NCBI GenBank assembly: GCA_023667695.1
Contig: JAMOZY010000006.1
Coordinates: forward strand, 1 to 64,000
From: Clostridium sp.
GTDB taxonomy: Bacteria > Bacillota > Clostridia > Lachnospirales > Lachnospiraceae
Direction: 5' to 3'
Length of the DNA: 64,000 nt
Shown here: positions 38,731 through 47,585 of the stretch, in pieces
Numbering within the stretch: position 1 is the stretch's first letter
Layout of the letters: the number at the start of each line of letters is the position of its first letter
Program-made: the position numbers and the translations under genes
Notes under the pieces: generated by a model
Database searches by the model: none
What the model was told of the DNA's origin: nothing
The model's input: only the letters and a program-made list of their open reading frames with translations

Positions 38731-40302
38731 ATGAGAAAAAATAATTGGCTGCTGGCAACGGGAATGATTCTGGTGCTTGGGCTTTCTGCCTGTCAGAAAA
38801 GTCCGGATTCTTCCATCGTTGTAAATAAGGACATGGATAACCTGATTGATGAGGCGCAGAATGGAGAAGGCGGTGTAAATGTGGCAGATGTGGCAGGAGG
38901 CTATGACACCTATCAGACCAGTCTTCAAAATGATTCCCTTGGGGTAAGCGTTCATGTGGATGCACGGGTGGATATCCCGGAGGTGGAGCAGATGTCTGTA
39001 TTCCGGGTTCGTCAGGCGCCCATCACCCAGGAGCTTTTGACAAAGGTTCAGCAGGAGCTGGTGACAGAAGCCTTATATGACGGGGCAGTATTGTCGGTAG
39101 AGACCAGAAGCGATATTGAGCAGGAGCTGCGTCAGGAACGGGCGTCTTATGATTCTCTTGCACAGGAATTCGAGGGAGAAACCCTCCGGATTTTACAGGA
39201 GGAAAGACAGACCTTGATAGATGACCTTCAGGAGGCATACGAATCGGCGCCAACTGAGGTACAGTGGCAGGAGTATCCTTCTGACGGACAGCTTCATTCG
39301 GCAGAAGAGCGTTATCAGGAGAATCCTTCCGACCACTTTTATTCCTGGCATTATGAACTGAATCCCAATGGAGAAGTCTATTATGGTGTTACCGATGGAG
39401 CAAATGGGGATAACATCTCTCTGTATGTCCAGAATAATCCGGAGCGGGGAAACTGCATCCGGTATCGCAAGGACCGGCATGGCTATGAATGGGTTGCAGG
39501 AACAGATATGTCGAATCTGGAATCGGTCAATGGCGGCGGCTTCAGTCCGAATATTTGGAAGGCAGAAGAACATGTGCCACAGACGATTTATGACCATTAT
39601 GGCGGTGAGGTGACATTTACGGAGCTTCCGGACGAGCCGGTGACGATTACGGAAGCCGAAGCCATCGGGATGGCGGACAATCTGTTAGCGAAGCTGGGAA
39701 TTGCGGATTTTCAGTATTATGAGGGAGGATTGTACAATGAAGTTCTGGATATCCGATATCAGTATGATTTGGATGAAACGGAAGGCGTTCCATATCGGAA
39801 GGAGTACATTTTCTCTTACATGCGGAAGATTGACGGCGCTTTTGTGACCTTTGATGCGAACGGTAAGCATGAGGAGGGCTGGAATGGCGGTGATTATGTA
39901 AAGAAGGACTGGAACATTGAATGCATTGAGATTCGTATCAATGATTCCGGCATTATAGGATTTGATTATTACGCACCATTAACGATTGTAGAGACGGTGG
40001 TAGACCAGTCCAATATGAAGACCTTTGAAGAGGTTCGTTCCACCTTTGAAACGATGGTGACCGTAGCCAACGCAGAGGACCCGGATATACGGGAAGAGAA
40101 TACGACTATTGAAATCGACCGGGTGATTCTGGGGTATGCCAGAATCAGTGAGGCGGACAGCTATGATACGGGGCTTATGGTTCCGGTGTGGGATTTCAAG
40201 GGGAAGAAGACCGATTCTTATGGGTATCTTTCGGACTATGGAAGTATTATGACCATTAATGCCATTGATGGTTCTGTTATCGACCGGAATCTGGGATATT
40301 AG
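38731..40302 (+). CDS. DUF6034-like lipoprotein
   Basis: A 523-residue exported lipoprotein: signal peptide with lipobox LGLSAC ending at about Cys18-20, then a large soluble region. The sequence resembles the DUF6034 family of Lachnospiraceae lipoproteins, which I recall from memory only. A coiled-coil-like Glu/Gln-rich segment lies at about 120-180. The ATG follows AAAGGAGA; the longer frame starts in the leader. It heads a run of five further genes of ABC and anchored type, which suggests an envelope sensor or substrate-binding role. Confidence 0.75.
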   Translation: MRKNNWLLATGMILVLGLSACQKSPDSSIVVNKDMDNLIDEAQNGEGGVNVADVAGGYDTYQTSLQNDSLGVSVHVDARVDIPEVEQMSVFRVRQAPITQELLTKVQQELVTEALYDGAVLSVETRSDIEQELRQERASYDSLAQEFEGETLRILQEERQTLIDDLQEAYESAPTEVQWQEYPSDGQLHSAEERYQENPSDHFYSWHYELNPNGEVYYGVTDGANGDNISLYVQNNPERGNCIRYRKDRHGYEWVAGTDMSNLESVNGGGFSPNIWKAEEHVPQTIYDHYGGEVTFTELPDEPVTITEAEAIGMADNLLAKLGIADFQYYEGGLYNEVLDIRYQYDLDETEGVPYRKEYIFSYMRKIDGAFVTFDANGKHEEGWNGGDYVKKDWNIECIEIRINDSGIIGFDYYAPLTIVETVVDQSNMKTFEEVRSTFETMVTVANAEDPDIREENTTIEIDRVILGYARISEADSYDTGLMVPVWDFKGKKTDSYGYLSDYGSIMTINAIDGSVIDRNLGY

Positions 40303-40322
40303 AAACCAAATGAGGAACAGGT

Positions 40323-40949
40323 ATGAACAGTTTTGAAACGGATTTATTACGGGCAATAAAATCAAAGGGATTTATTATCGGGCTGCTGGCAGAGATAATC
40401 ATCATAATTACCTCTGGTCGGGACTCGGAGCTATTCCGGATGTGTGTGCCGGTTCTTAGTACCCTGCCGTATTCTACAGCATGGCTTTCCGAGTATCAGA
40501 GCGGATTCATAAAATCCAGTCTGCCCAGAAGCAGTATAACATCCTATATTCTGGGGAAAATCCTCGCCTGTGGCATCAGCGGCGGTTTTTTAGAGGTACT
40601 GGGCGTGTGGCTCGTTTCTCTATTCCAGTCGGAGGAAGGCAGCAGGGGTCATTATGGATTATTGTTTCTTTCCGGTATGCTGTGGGCAGTTCTTTCCGCA
40701 GTTTTGGCGGCATGGTCGAATAACCGGTATGTCGCCTATGGCGGTTCCTTTGTCATTTACTATCTGCTGGTCATGCTTCATGAGCGGTATTTTAAGGGGC
40801 TGTACTGCCTGTATCCTTATGAATGGCTGAACCCACAGCATACATGGGTATTTGGAAATCAGGGAATCGTGCTTCTGCTGTCCGGGCTGATATTGATACT
40901 TATCTGCTTCTATTATGAGATTCTCAGGAGGTGTATTGAACATGTATAG
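40323..40949 (+). CDS. ABC-2 type membrane protein, small
   Basis: A 208-residue integral membrane protein with about six hydrophobic segments (near 15-35, 45-60, 80-105, 115-135, 140-160 and 178-203). No motif names it, but size, topology and its place beside a second membrane protein and an ABC ATPase indicate an ABC-2 permease subunit. RBS GAGGAACAGG. It overlaps the next gene by 8 bp, so expression is probably coupled. Confidence 0.75.
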   Translation: MNSFETDLLRAIKSKGFIIGLLAEIIIIITSGRDSELFRMCVPVLSTLPYSTAWLSEYQSGFIKSSLPRSSITSYILGKILACGISGGFLEVLGVWLVSLFQSEEGSRGHYGLLFLSGMLWAVLSAVLAAWSNNRYVAYGGSFVIYYLLVMLHERYFKGLYCLYPYEWLNPQHTWVFGNQGIVLLLSGLILILICFYYEILRRCIEHV

Positions 40950-41835
40950 AATCAAACAGGTCTGGCTGACGGCGGGGGCGAACTTCCGTCAATGGCGAAG
41001 GAATCCACAGGTCTGGCTTGCCTTCGGACTGGGATTTGTCATATGCTTTCTGCTATCCAATAAGGTGGTGCTGTTTTCCCAGGAGCATAACACCATGCTT
41101 CAGGTCTTAGAACCCTTTATCTGGACCTTTGGCGACGCAAATTCCATTCTGCTGGTATCCCTTTGCCTGTTGCTGCTATTTGCAGATATTCCCAATGTAG
41201 GAAATGAGGTTCCCTTCTTTCTGGTCCGGATGAGCCGGATGACCTGGATGCTGGGACAGATTCTGTATCAGATACTGGGAACCCTGATTTTTGTCGGCTT
41301 TATTCTGGTATCCACCTGCATACTGGCAGGGCTTCATTCCTATTCGGCTAATTTATGGAGTGATACGGCGGCGGTCCTGGGATATTCCCAAATCGGGAAT
41401 CAGATTGCCATTCCGGCATTTGTTAAGGTTCTGGAGCTTTCCTTTCCGTATTCCTGTATGCTTCATATCTTTGGTCTGATGCTGGGGTATTCGGTGTTTT
41501 TGTCCGGCTTAATCCTGTATCTGAATCTATGGAAGGGAAATTACGGTATGATGGGAGGAATCCTGTTCAGTGGATTTGGTTTTTTGATGAATCCGACCAT
41601 GCTGGCGTCCTTATTTCATATTTCCCGGGAACGGATGCAGATTGCTAATATTTTGTTCGGCTGGCTGTCACCGCTGAACCATGCTACCTATTACATGCAT
41701 AATTTTGGATATGATAATCTGCCTAAGCTATGGGTTTCTTATGTATTTTTTATCATCGGCAGTCTGCTCCTGTTTGGATTATCGCTTTGGAAGATTCGAA
41801 ATTATTCCTTTTCTTTTACAGGTACCCAGAGATAG
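40942..41835 (+). CDS. ABC-2 type membrane protein, large
   Basis: A 297-residue membrane protein with an N-terminal amphipathic start (YRIKQVWLTAGANFRQWRRNPQVW) and about six membrane helices. The ATG sits 8 nt after GGAGGTG inside the end of the preceding gene; the longer frame from 40915 is unlikely. Presumed to pair with the 208-residue protein and the ATPase encoded 90 bp downstream. Substrate unknown. Confidence 0.78.
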   Translation: MYRIKQVWLTAGANFRQWRRNPQVWLAFGLGFVICFLLSNKVVLFSQEHNTMLQVLEPFIWTFGDANSILLVSLCLLLLFADIPNVGNEVPFFLVRMSRMTWMLGQILYQILGTLIFVGFILVSTCILAGLHSYSANLWSDTAAVLGYSQIGNQIAIPAFVKVLELSFPYSCMLHIFGLMLGYSVFLSGLILYLNLWKGNYGMMGGILFSGFGFLMNPTMLASLFHISRERMQIANILFGWLSPLNHATYYMHNFGYDNLPKLWVSYVFFIIGSLLLFGLSLWKIRNYSFSFTGTQR

Positions 41836-41924
41836 CAGCTGCCAGTACTGCAAAAAGGAAATAAGGGCTGATTCAGGAAAGGAAATGAATATTAAAATGC
41901 AATAGGAAGAAGGGAACGGAACAT

Positions 41925-42569
41925 ATGGAAGAAAATAGTGGAATTAAGGTGGAACATATCTACAAATCCTTTGGAAGGGATACCGTGCTGCAGGATGTAA
42001 GTCTGCATATTAAACCGGGACAAATCTTTGGCGTAGTAGGAAATAATGGAAGTGGAAAAACAGTATTAATGAAATGCATCTGTGGGTTCTTAAGGCCGGA
42101 TAAGGGGATTGTCCGGGTCAATGGACAGCAGGTGGGAAAGGACTGTGATTTTCCGGACCGTATGGGACTGATTATAGAAACACCGGGATTTATTCCCAAT
42201 CTAAGCGGCTTTCAGAATCTGAAGATTCTGGCAGCCCTAAAGGGGAAAATTGGTAAAAAGGAAATCAAGGAAAGCCTTCTTCGGGTAGGGTTGAATCCTG
42301 CTATGGGAAAGCCGGTTGCCAAGTATTCCTTAGGCATGCGTCAGCGGCTGGGAATCGCACAGGCAATCATGGAAAATCCGGAGGCATTGATTCTGGATGA
42401 ACCCTTTAATGGTCTGGATAAGGCAGGTGTGGAACATATGCGGGATTTGGTCCGGGAGCTAAAGGCACAGGGCAAATCCATCCTGCTTGCCAGTCATAAT
42501 GCGCAGGACATTGAGGAATTATGTGATGATGTTCATGATATGGAGGATAAATGGAATGAAGATACGTAA
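41925..42569 (+). CDS. ABC transporter ATP-binding protein
   Basis: A 214-residue, short ATP-binding subunit: Walker A GNNGSGKTV near residue 37, signature YSLGMRQRLGIAQ, Walker B ALILDEPFNGLD and the switch His in LASHNAQD. It ends soon after the H-loop with an acidic tail. The pattern matches the bacitracin/lantibiotic-immunity type of ABC exporters. It overlaps the start of the next gene by 14 bp. Confidence 0.92.
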   Translation: MEENSGIKVEHIYKSFGRDTVLQDVSLHIKPGQIFGVVGNNGSGKTVLMKCICGFLRPDKGIVRVNGQQVGKDCDFPDRMGLIIETPGFIPNLSGFQNLKILAALKGKIGKKEIKESLLRVGLNPAMGKPVAKYSLGMRQRLGIAQAIMENPEALILDEPFNGLDKAGVEHMRDLVRELKAQGKSILLASHNAQDIEELCDDVHDMEDKWNEDT

Positions 42570-44046
42570 AAGAATGGCTGCTTTCCTACTGGCGTGGATG
42601 GGAAGCTTACTGGTTCTGCTCTGTTCTTTAACAGAAGTGCAGGCAAATGCTCCACAGAGGACCGCTGACCAGACAGCAACCCAGTTTGCGGATGGGGATA
42701 CGACACAGGAGCCGGATGAGAATCCGGTAGCGGCGAAGCTGGTCATTGATAATGAAAACTGTTATGAGGGTATGGATAAGCCCTATTCCCAGGGATATGT
42801 ACCCCGGGTGGAAGCTGGAACGGTTTATCTGGTAGTGCCGCTATTATGTAATACAGAATTGCAGGAAAACCATATAAGGGCTGCATTGAATTTGGAGCAT
42901 TCCCAGCTGACTCCTTTTGTCAGTAAAAATTATGAAAAGACCATTTCCCTGCAGTCCGTGCCGGTGAATAACGGAACCGGAAGGGCAGAGAGCTATGTAG
43001 CGGCATTTTCCCTGGAACTGAAGCCGGACCGGTACAATGGAAGCTATCCGGTTCTATTGACAGTACAGGGAACGGACAGGAGCGGAAAGGGGCTGCAGCA
43101 GGAGTTTACCATTTATGTGAATATTACGGATGGCAAGAACCCTGACCCAGAGCCTTCTACCGAAGCGGTTACCGAAGAACCGGTTACCTATGTACCTAAG
43201 GTTATGGTAGAAACGGTACATTTTTCCAAAGAGGAGATTCTGGCGGGAGAGGAAGTGACGGCAGATATTACCCTGGTCAATACCAGTCCGTCGGAAGGGA
43301 TTCGGAATATGACGGTCCGAGTCAGCACACCGGGGGAGTATTTTACACTGCTGCATGAATCGGACAGCTTTTATATCGATGCCATTCCGGCAGGAGGACA
43401 AGCGGTGCTTTCTGTAAGCTATGAGGTGAATGGTACTGCTCCTCAGGGACAATATGATTTGGAGCTTTCCATGGATTATGCAGATACGAAGGGAGCTTCT
43501 TATTCGGAAAGCGGCAGGGTAAAGGTTAATATCGTACAGCCTATGCGTATGGAATTTGACCCCTTAAGCATTCCGGATACGCTTCAGGTGGCAGATGTAG
43601 TAGAGGCAAGGGTTCAGGTAATGAATCTGGGTAAGGCCAAGGCCTATAATGTACGGGCTGAGCTGGAGGCTGACGGGCTGCGGCCGGAGGGCAGTATCTT
43701 TATCGGAGATGTAGAGCCGGGCAGCATGGCGGCAGGCAGTATCCCTGTATCCGTAAGCAGTCTGTCCGAAGGAACTACCTTATATGGTGGAACACAGGGG
43801 ACGGTAACCTTTTATTATGAGGATGGAGCTGGAAATGTGTATGAAGAAACAGCAGAATTCCATACTACCATAAATTCACCCTTTTCCAGTCAGTCCCAGG
43901 AGCCGGAGGACCAGACCGGACAGTGGTGGATTATCATGGCGGTGATTGCAGGCATATTGTGCATTTTTGCAGGCTGTATCGTAGTACGCAGGCTCCGGAT
44001 TCGGAAACAGCAGGAGGATGAACAGAAAGATGAAATGGTGGAGTAG
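42556..44046 (+). CDS. Exported, membrane-anchored protein with CARDB/Ig-like domains
   Basis: A 496-residue protein: signal peptide (MKIRKRMAAFLLAWMGS region, cleaved near VQA-NA), an N-terminal domain to about 190, an acidic PEPSTEAV linker, then two beta-sandwich domains of the CARDB/COG1361 type (about 225-340 and 350-460), a membrane helix (about 463-485) and a basic-acidic cytoplasmic tail. The start chosen lies 9 nt after GGAGG in the end of the ATPase gene. Such proteins are thought to work with MacB-like or ABC-2 exporters; here that is inference from position. Confidence 0.8.
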   Translation: MKIRKRMAAFLLAWMGSLLVLLCSLTEVQANAPQRTADQTATQFADGDTTQEPDENPVAAKLVIDNENCYEGMDKPYSQGYVPRVEAGTVYLVVPLLCNTELQENHIRAALNLEHSQLTPFVSKNYEKTISLQSVPVNNGTGRAESYVAAFSLELKPDRYNGSYPVLLTVQGTDRSGKGLQQEFTIYVNITDGKNPDPEPSTEAVTEEPVTYVPKVMVETVHFSKEEILAGEEVTADITLVNTSPSEGIRNMTVRVSTPGEYFTLLHESDSFYIDAIPAGGQAVLSVSYEVNGTAPQGQYDLELSMDYADTKGASYSESGRVKVNIVQPMRMEFDPLSIPDTLQVADVVEARVQVMNLGKAKAYNVRAELEADGLRPEGSIFIGDVEPGSMAAGSIPVSVSSLSEGTTLYGGTQGTVTFYYEDGAGNVYEETAEFHTTINSPFSSQSQEPEDQTGQWWIIMAVIAGILCIFAGCIVVRRLRIRKQQEDEQKDEMVE

Positions 44047-44818
44047 ATTCTGGAAAATTAGAAAGCAAAAGGATTGGGTAAAGCTGATGCTCCTTTTCCT
44101 TCTGCTTGGAATTGGCTTCTTTGGTCATCTTGTATATGAAGGAATCTGCTTATATCAGATTATCCTAACGCCAACCGAATACATTCTGACCAGCCAAAGC
44201 CCAACCGGGATAACTGATTTGCAGATGCAGGAGTTGTGGGAGCTGGAGCAGATTTCGGCAGTCAGCCGGCAGCAGGAGCTGTCCTTAGAGCTGACAGGGC
44301 AGCGGGGAAAGATGAATCTGACCTGCTTAGAGGTATCCCAGTCTTATCTGGAAAACGCTTATGGAATCCGGTCCTGTAGCTCCATGCAGGTATTTTATAT
44401 GAATCAACTGGCTTATGAGGAATTGCTGGAAAATATGGGGTATGGAGAAGGATATGACCCGCCAAAGGAGGACTGGACCTTGGGCTATGTGCTGGGAGAG
44501 GAAGAAACAGGCATGGCAAAAATCATCCTGGTTCCGGAAGGTGTTCCCAATAATCAGCCCTATGCCTTTCATGAAGGAAATAGTGTGAGGCTGGCGAAGA
44601 ATTCTCCCGCAATCCGGATACAGGTAAGGCAGCAGAATCTGGATGGGATGCATGTGCAGCGGCTTCAACAGTCCGGACTGGAAATCCTAAATGATTCCGA
44701 CATCGAAAAGACCAGTAATTGCCAGGAACGGATATTGATGCAAATGAAATATGACTGCATGATTGCGGTGTTATGTCTGTTGTCTGCCGGCTGTTTGAAA
44801 AAATATGGAAAGGAATAA
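44030..44818 (+). CDS. Membrane protein, no family recognised
   Basis: A 262-residue protein with a basic N-terminus, one clear membrane helix at about 18-42, an extracytoplasmic domain of about 190 residues and a hydrophobic stretch near the C-terminus (CMIAVLCLLSAGCL). The topology recalls periplasmic-domain proteins of MacB-type systems. An ATG at 44018 directly abuts AGGAGG, so 44030 is preferred. It overlaps the preceding gene by 17 bp and ends the ABC locus. Confidence 0.65.
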   Translation: MKWWSRFWKIRKQKDWVKLMLLFLLLGIGFFGHLVYEGICLYQIILTPTEYILTSQSPTGITDLQMQELWELEQISAVSRQQELSLELTGQRGKMNLTCLEVSQSYLENAYGIRSCSSMQVFYMNQLAYEELLENMGYGEGYDPPKEDWTLGYVLGEEETGMAKIILVPEGVPNNQPYAFHEGNSVRLAKNSPAIRIQVRQQNLDGMHVQRLQQSGLEILNDSDIEKTSNCQERILMQMKYDCMIAVLCLLSAGCLKKYGKE

Positions 44819-44854
44819 TTGATAGAAGCATTTCATAAAGTCAAAAACAATGCA

Positions 44855-44883
44855 TTGACAAAATGAAAATTACCATGTATGAT
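44855..44883 (+). promoter_or_regulatory. Strong promoter of the DUF3793 gene
   Basis: Consensus TTGACA, a 17-bp spacer and TATGAT. The last three bases of the -10 already belong to the palindrome that follows. Confidence 0.75.
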
Positions 44884-44914
44884 TTAATAGTTAGTTATAA
44901 CTAACTATTAAATC
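44881..44914. promoter_or_regulatory. 34-bp perfect palindromic operator
   Basis: Each half reads GATTTAATAGTTAGTTA, and the two halves are exact reverse complements without a spacer. It overlaps the -10 box and start site of the DUF3793 promoter, so a bound protein would block transcription. DUF3793 genes often sit with iron or flavodoxin genes, so a metal-dependent repressor of the DtxR/Fur kind is a candidate; a MarR-type site is an alternative. The regulator is not in the window. Confidence 0.75.
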
Positions 44915-45027
44915 CGAATGACAGCTTTTGAAATGGGGATACTGATTATAGAACATAGTATTCAAACATTCAAAAGTAGAAATGCGGGAAAGAATGATAA
45001 GAATAACAGAAAGAAGGTAAATGGTAA

Positions 45028-45621
45028 ATGCCAATACAGGAAATAACAGAATATCTGGCTTCTGTGGACCTGCTGGGGCAGGTGGAAATGCTTCTGGCAC
45101 TGCATTGCGCACCAATCATCAGCGGCATTAAGATATCCAATCTTGTAGTTCTGACAAGAGAGCAGAGCATGGTTTTATGCAGGAATATCCGTTCCTCTGG
45201 TCTGGCAGTCTGGTTTTTGAATTATGGAGAGGCTTCCAATCCGGTGTTGATATTCCGCCGGAATGAAATGCAGCAGTTCCTGCTTCAGTCTGATATTGAA
45301 GGGGCATTACGGCAGTTTGGCTATTCAGATGTCCGACTGATACCGGTGCTGCTTCAATTATCTGCACATATGCGGGAATATAAGGACGGAGAACGGGAAT
45401 TTCCTCATGAATTAGGAATCCTGCTTGGCTATCCCTTAGAGGATGTGCTGGGATTTATGGAAAATGATGGGGAAAATTATACCTACTGTGGGTATTGGAA
45501 GGTCTATGGTGATATTGAAGAGGCCAAAAGGGTCTTTCATACCTATAACGAGGTACGAAATCTGGCAGTGACACAGGTTTTGAATGGTTCCGGTGTAATG
45601 CGAAGGGGTGACAATGGTTAA
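45028..45621 (+). CDS. DUF3793 family protein
   Basis: A 197-residue soluble protein. The family motif HELGILLGYPLEDVLGFMEN at about 131-150 followed by YCGYWKVYGD is clear. DUF3793 is found in anaerobic Firmicutes, often next to flavodoxin or ferrous iron transport genes; its activity is unknown. It stands alone here, behind a strong promoter with a perfect palindromic operator, and ends in a hairpin that includes its stop codon. Confidence 0.88.
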   Translation: MPIQEITEYLASVDLLGQVEMLLALHCAPIISGIKISNLVVLTREQSMVLCRNIRSSGLAVWFLNYGEASNPVLIFRRNEMQQFLLQSDIEGALRQFGYSDVRLIPVLLQLSAHMREYKDGEREFPHELGILLGYPLEDVLGFMENDGENYTYCGYWKVYGDIEEAKRVFHTYNEVRNLAVTQVLNGSGVMRRGDNG

Positions 45622-45630
45622 TTGTCACCC
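45606..45630 (+). terminator. Hairpin at the end of the DUF3793 gene
   Basis: Perfect 10-bp stem GGGTGACAAT / ATTGTCACCC whose loop contains the TAA stop codon. There is no U-run, so termination is uncertain. Confidence 0.5.
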
Positions 45631-45689
45631 TGATGTTATTAATAGGTTGACAATGGAATGTGGTGCTGTTATGATAGGGTTGCGAATAA

Positions 45690-45822
45690 GTCAAATATCC
45701 CGCAGCAAGTTACGGGCATGAGCTGACTTGTTCTTTCTGTCCAAAGGAGCGGGGGATTTGACCCTCGCGGCATTCGTCAAATATCCATGCAAGCGTGGCT
45801 ATTTTCCTCATTGCTCGCGGGA
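45690..45822. repeat. Structured repeat before birA
   Basis: GTCAAATATCC occurs twice (45690-45700, 45777-45787), with a complementary GCGGGGGATTTGAC at 45749-45762 between them, so the middle block can pair with either copy. On the minus strand the block order GCGAGCAATGAG, GCTTGC, TTGAC, GTCAA repeats that of 1187-1247. Either an interspersed element or a structured leader for birA-bioY. Confidence 0.5.
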
Positions 45823-45891
45823 ATAAAACCTGGTGGCTGTTATGGCGGAAAAGCCGTGTGGAACAGATATCAAACGTAAGAGGTCCGATAA

Positions 45892-46896
45892 ATGAATATA
45901 AAAGAGCGGGTATTCGAATTGTTAGAACAGGAGAAGGGACAAAGCATCTCCGGAAACAGGCTGGCACAAATCCTGGGAGTCAGCCGGAATGCTGTCTGGA
46001 AAGGGGTAAAGGCCTTACAGGAAGAAGGATATGCCATAACTGCAGTCACCAATCGGGGCTACTGTCTGGATGCAGATAATGATATCCTTTCGGTACAGAG
46101 CATATCCCGGTATTTACTGCCGGAGCTATCCGGTCTGCGGCTGGAGGTACATAAGTCCCTGGATTCTACCAATACAAGAGTAAAGGAATATGCAGCCCAG
46201 GGAGAGCCGGAGGGCCTGATTGTGGTGGCAGAAGAGCAGACAGCCGGACGGGGCCGGATGGGACGCAGCTTTTATTCTCCATCCGGAAGCGGCGTTTATA
46301 TCAGCTTTTTATTCCGGCCTCAGTTTACAGCCCGGGAGTCCTTGTATTTAACGACGGCTGCGGCAGTTGCAGCGGCTGAAACCATTGAGGAGGTATCCGG
46401 AAATCCGGCGGAAATTAAATGGGTCAATGATGTATTCTGCCATGGCAGAAAAGTCTGCGGTATTCTGACAGAGGCTTCCATAAATGTAGAAAATAGTATG
46501 CTGGAATATGCGGTAACGGGAATTGGTTTTAATGTCCGGGAGCCGGAGCAGGGATTTCCGGAAGAAATCCGGGATGTTGCCGGAGCGGTATTTCTTCATG
46601 AAGGAGATTATGGACATGCTGTTACGGATGGTGAAGCGAGAAGCCGGATGGCAGCAGGAATGATAAATCATTTCTGGGTTTATTACCAGCATTTAACAGA
46701 ACGGACCTATATGGCAGAATACAAACGGCGTTCCTTTCTGCTGGGGAAAGAAGTGCGGACCTTATCAGAGCCTCCGATTGTGGGAAGGGCAGTAGATATA
46801 GATGAGGAAGGACATCTGATTCTGGAGCAGAAGGATGGAAGCAGAGTGGCGCTTTCCTCCGGAGAGGTCAGTGTCCGTCCCTGCAGCCTGCAATAA
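45892..46896 (+). CDS. birA: Bifunctional biotin ligase / biotin operon repressor
   Basis: Attaches biotin to carboxylase carrier protein and represses biotin genes when holding biotinyl-AMP. 334 residues. The N-terminal winged helix (SISGNRLAQILGVSRNAVWK) marks the repressor-type BirA, the central ligase domain has the GRGRMGRSF biotinyl-AMP loop and KWVNDVF, and the C-terminal SH3-like domain is at about 285-334. It precedes bioY by 20 bp, consistent with control of biotin uptake. Confidence 0.95.
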   Translation: MNIKERVFELLEQEKGQSISGNRLAQILGVSRNAVWKGVKALQEEGYAITAVTNRGYCLDADNDILSVQSISRYLLPELSGLRLEVHKSLDSTNTRVKEYAAQGEPEGLIVVAEEQTAGRGRMGRSFYSPSGSGVYISFLFRPQFTARESLYLTTAAAVAAAETIEEVSGNPAEIKWVNDVFCHGRKVCGILTEASINVENSMLEYAVTGIGFNVREPEQGFPEEIRDVAGAVFLHEGDYGHAVTDGEARSRMAAGMINHFWVYYQHLTERTYMAEYKRRSFLLGKEVRTLSEPPIVGRAVDIDEEGHLILEQKDGSRVALSSGEVSVRPCSLQ

Positions 46897-46916
46897 CATC
46901 AAAGGAGATTCAAAAG

Positions 46917-47486
46917 ATGAGAGAAGAACAGAAGCAGAGGATTACAACAAAGAATATCGTTATGATTGGTTTATTTGCGGCGATAATTGCCGTATTGGCA
47001 CAGATATCCATTCCAACCCCCTGGGGAATCCCCATTACTCTTCAGACCCTTGCCGTTGCATTGACCGGATATTGTCTGGGGAAGGCAAAGGGAACCCTTG
47101 CCACGGTTATTTATATTATAATCGGATTGGCAGGTGTACCGGTCTATGCAGGCTTTGGTGCCGGTCCGGCGAAGCTGCTGGGCGTAACCGGCGGTTATAT
47201 CTATGGATTTTTATTTCTTGCCTTCGCCTGCGGTTTGGAGGATATTCTCAAGAAAAAATGGCTGTCTATCGTATCCGGAATCCTGGGACTGCTGCTTTGT
47301 CATGTCTGTGGTTCCATTCAGTTTGCATTTGTAAGTGGACGTACCTTTGCGGAAGCCTTTTTATATGCCAGTCTGCCGTATCTTTTGAAGGATGTGATTT
47401 CAGTTGCTGTAGCTTATGGACTGGCGGTTCCGATTCGAAAGGTGATGGGTTCCTTTCAGAATGCAGTGGAGGCTGCCCGTGACTGA
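46917..47486 (+). CDS. bioY: Biotin transporter BioY
   Basis: S-component of an ECF transporter for biotin. 189 residues with about six membrane helices; the family stretch ISIPTPWGIPITLQTLAVALTG (about 26-47) and GFGAGPAKLLGVTGGYIYGF (about 80-99) are diagnostic. RBS AAAGGAGA before the ATG. Probably uses a shared EcfAAT module encoded elsewhere. Last intact chromosomal gene before the accessory island. Confidence 0.94.
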   Translation: MREEQKQRITTKNIVMIGLFAAIIAVLAQISIPTPWGIPITLQTLAVALTGYCLGKAKGTLATVIYIIIGLAGVPVYAGFGAGPAKLLGVTGGYIYGFLFLAFACGLEDILKKKWLSIVSGILGLLLCHVCGSIQFAFVSGRTFAEAFLYASLPYLLKDVISVAVAYGLAVPIRKVMGSFQNAVEAARD

Positions 47487-47507
47487 ACCATTAAGGTGAG
47501 GGAAATT

Positions 47508-47585
47508 ATGGTTTACCTGCCTATTGATAACCGCCGTGCGGATATCATGTGTTCACCGAAAACACGCTTGCGCACTTCGTGCTAA
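47508..47585 (+). pseudogene. Possible truncated start of a gene after bioY
   Basis: Behind GGTGAGGG a short frame begins MVYLPIDNRRADIM and then runs into the inverted-repeat element that starts at 47551, stopping at 47585. It may be the 5' stub of the next gene of the bio operon, cut off by the island; no family can be named from so few residues. It could equally be chance. Confidence 0.3.
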
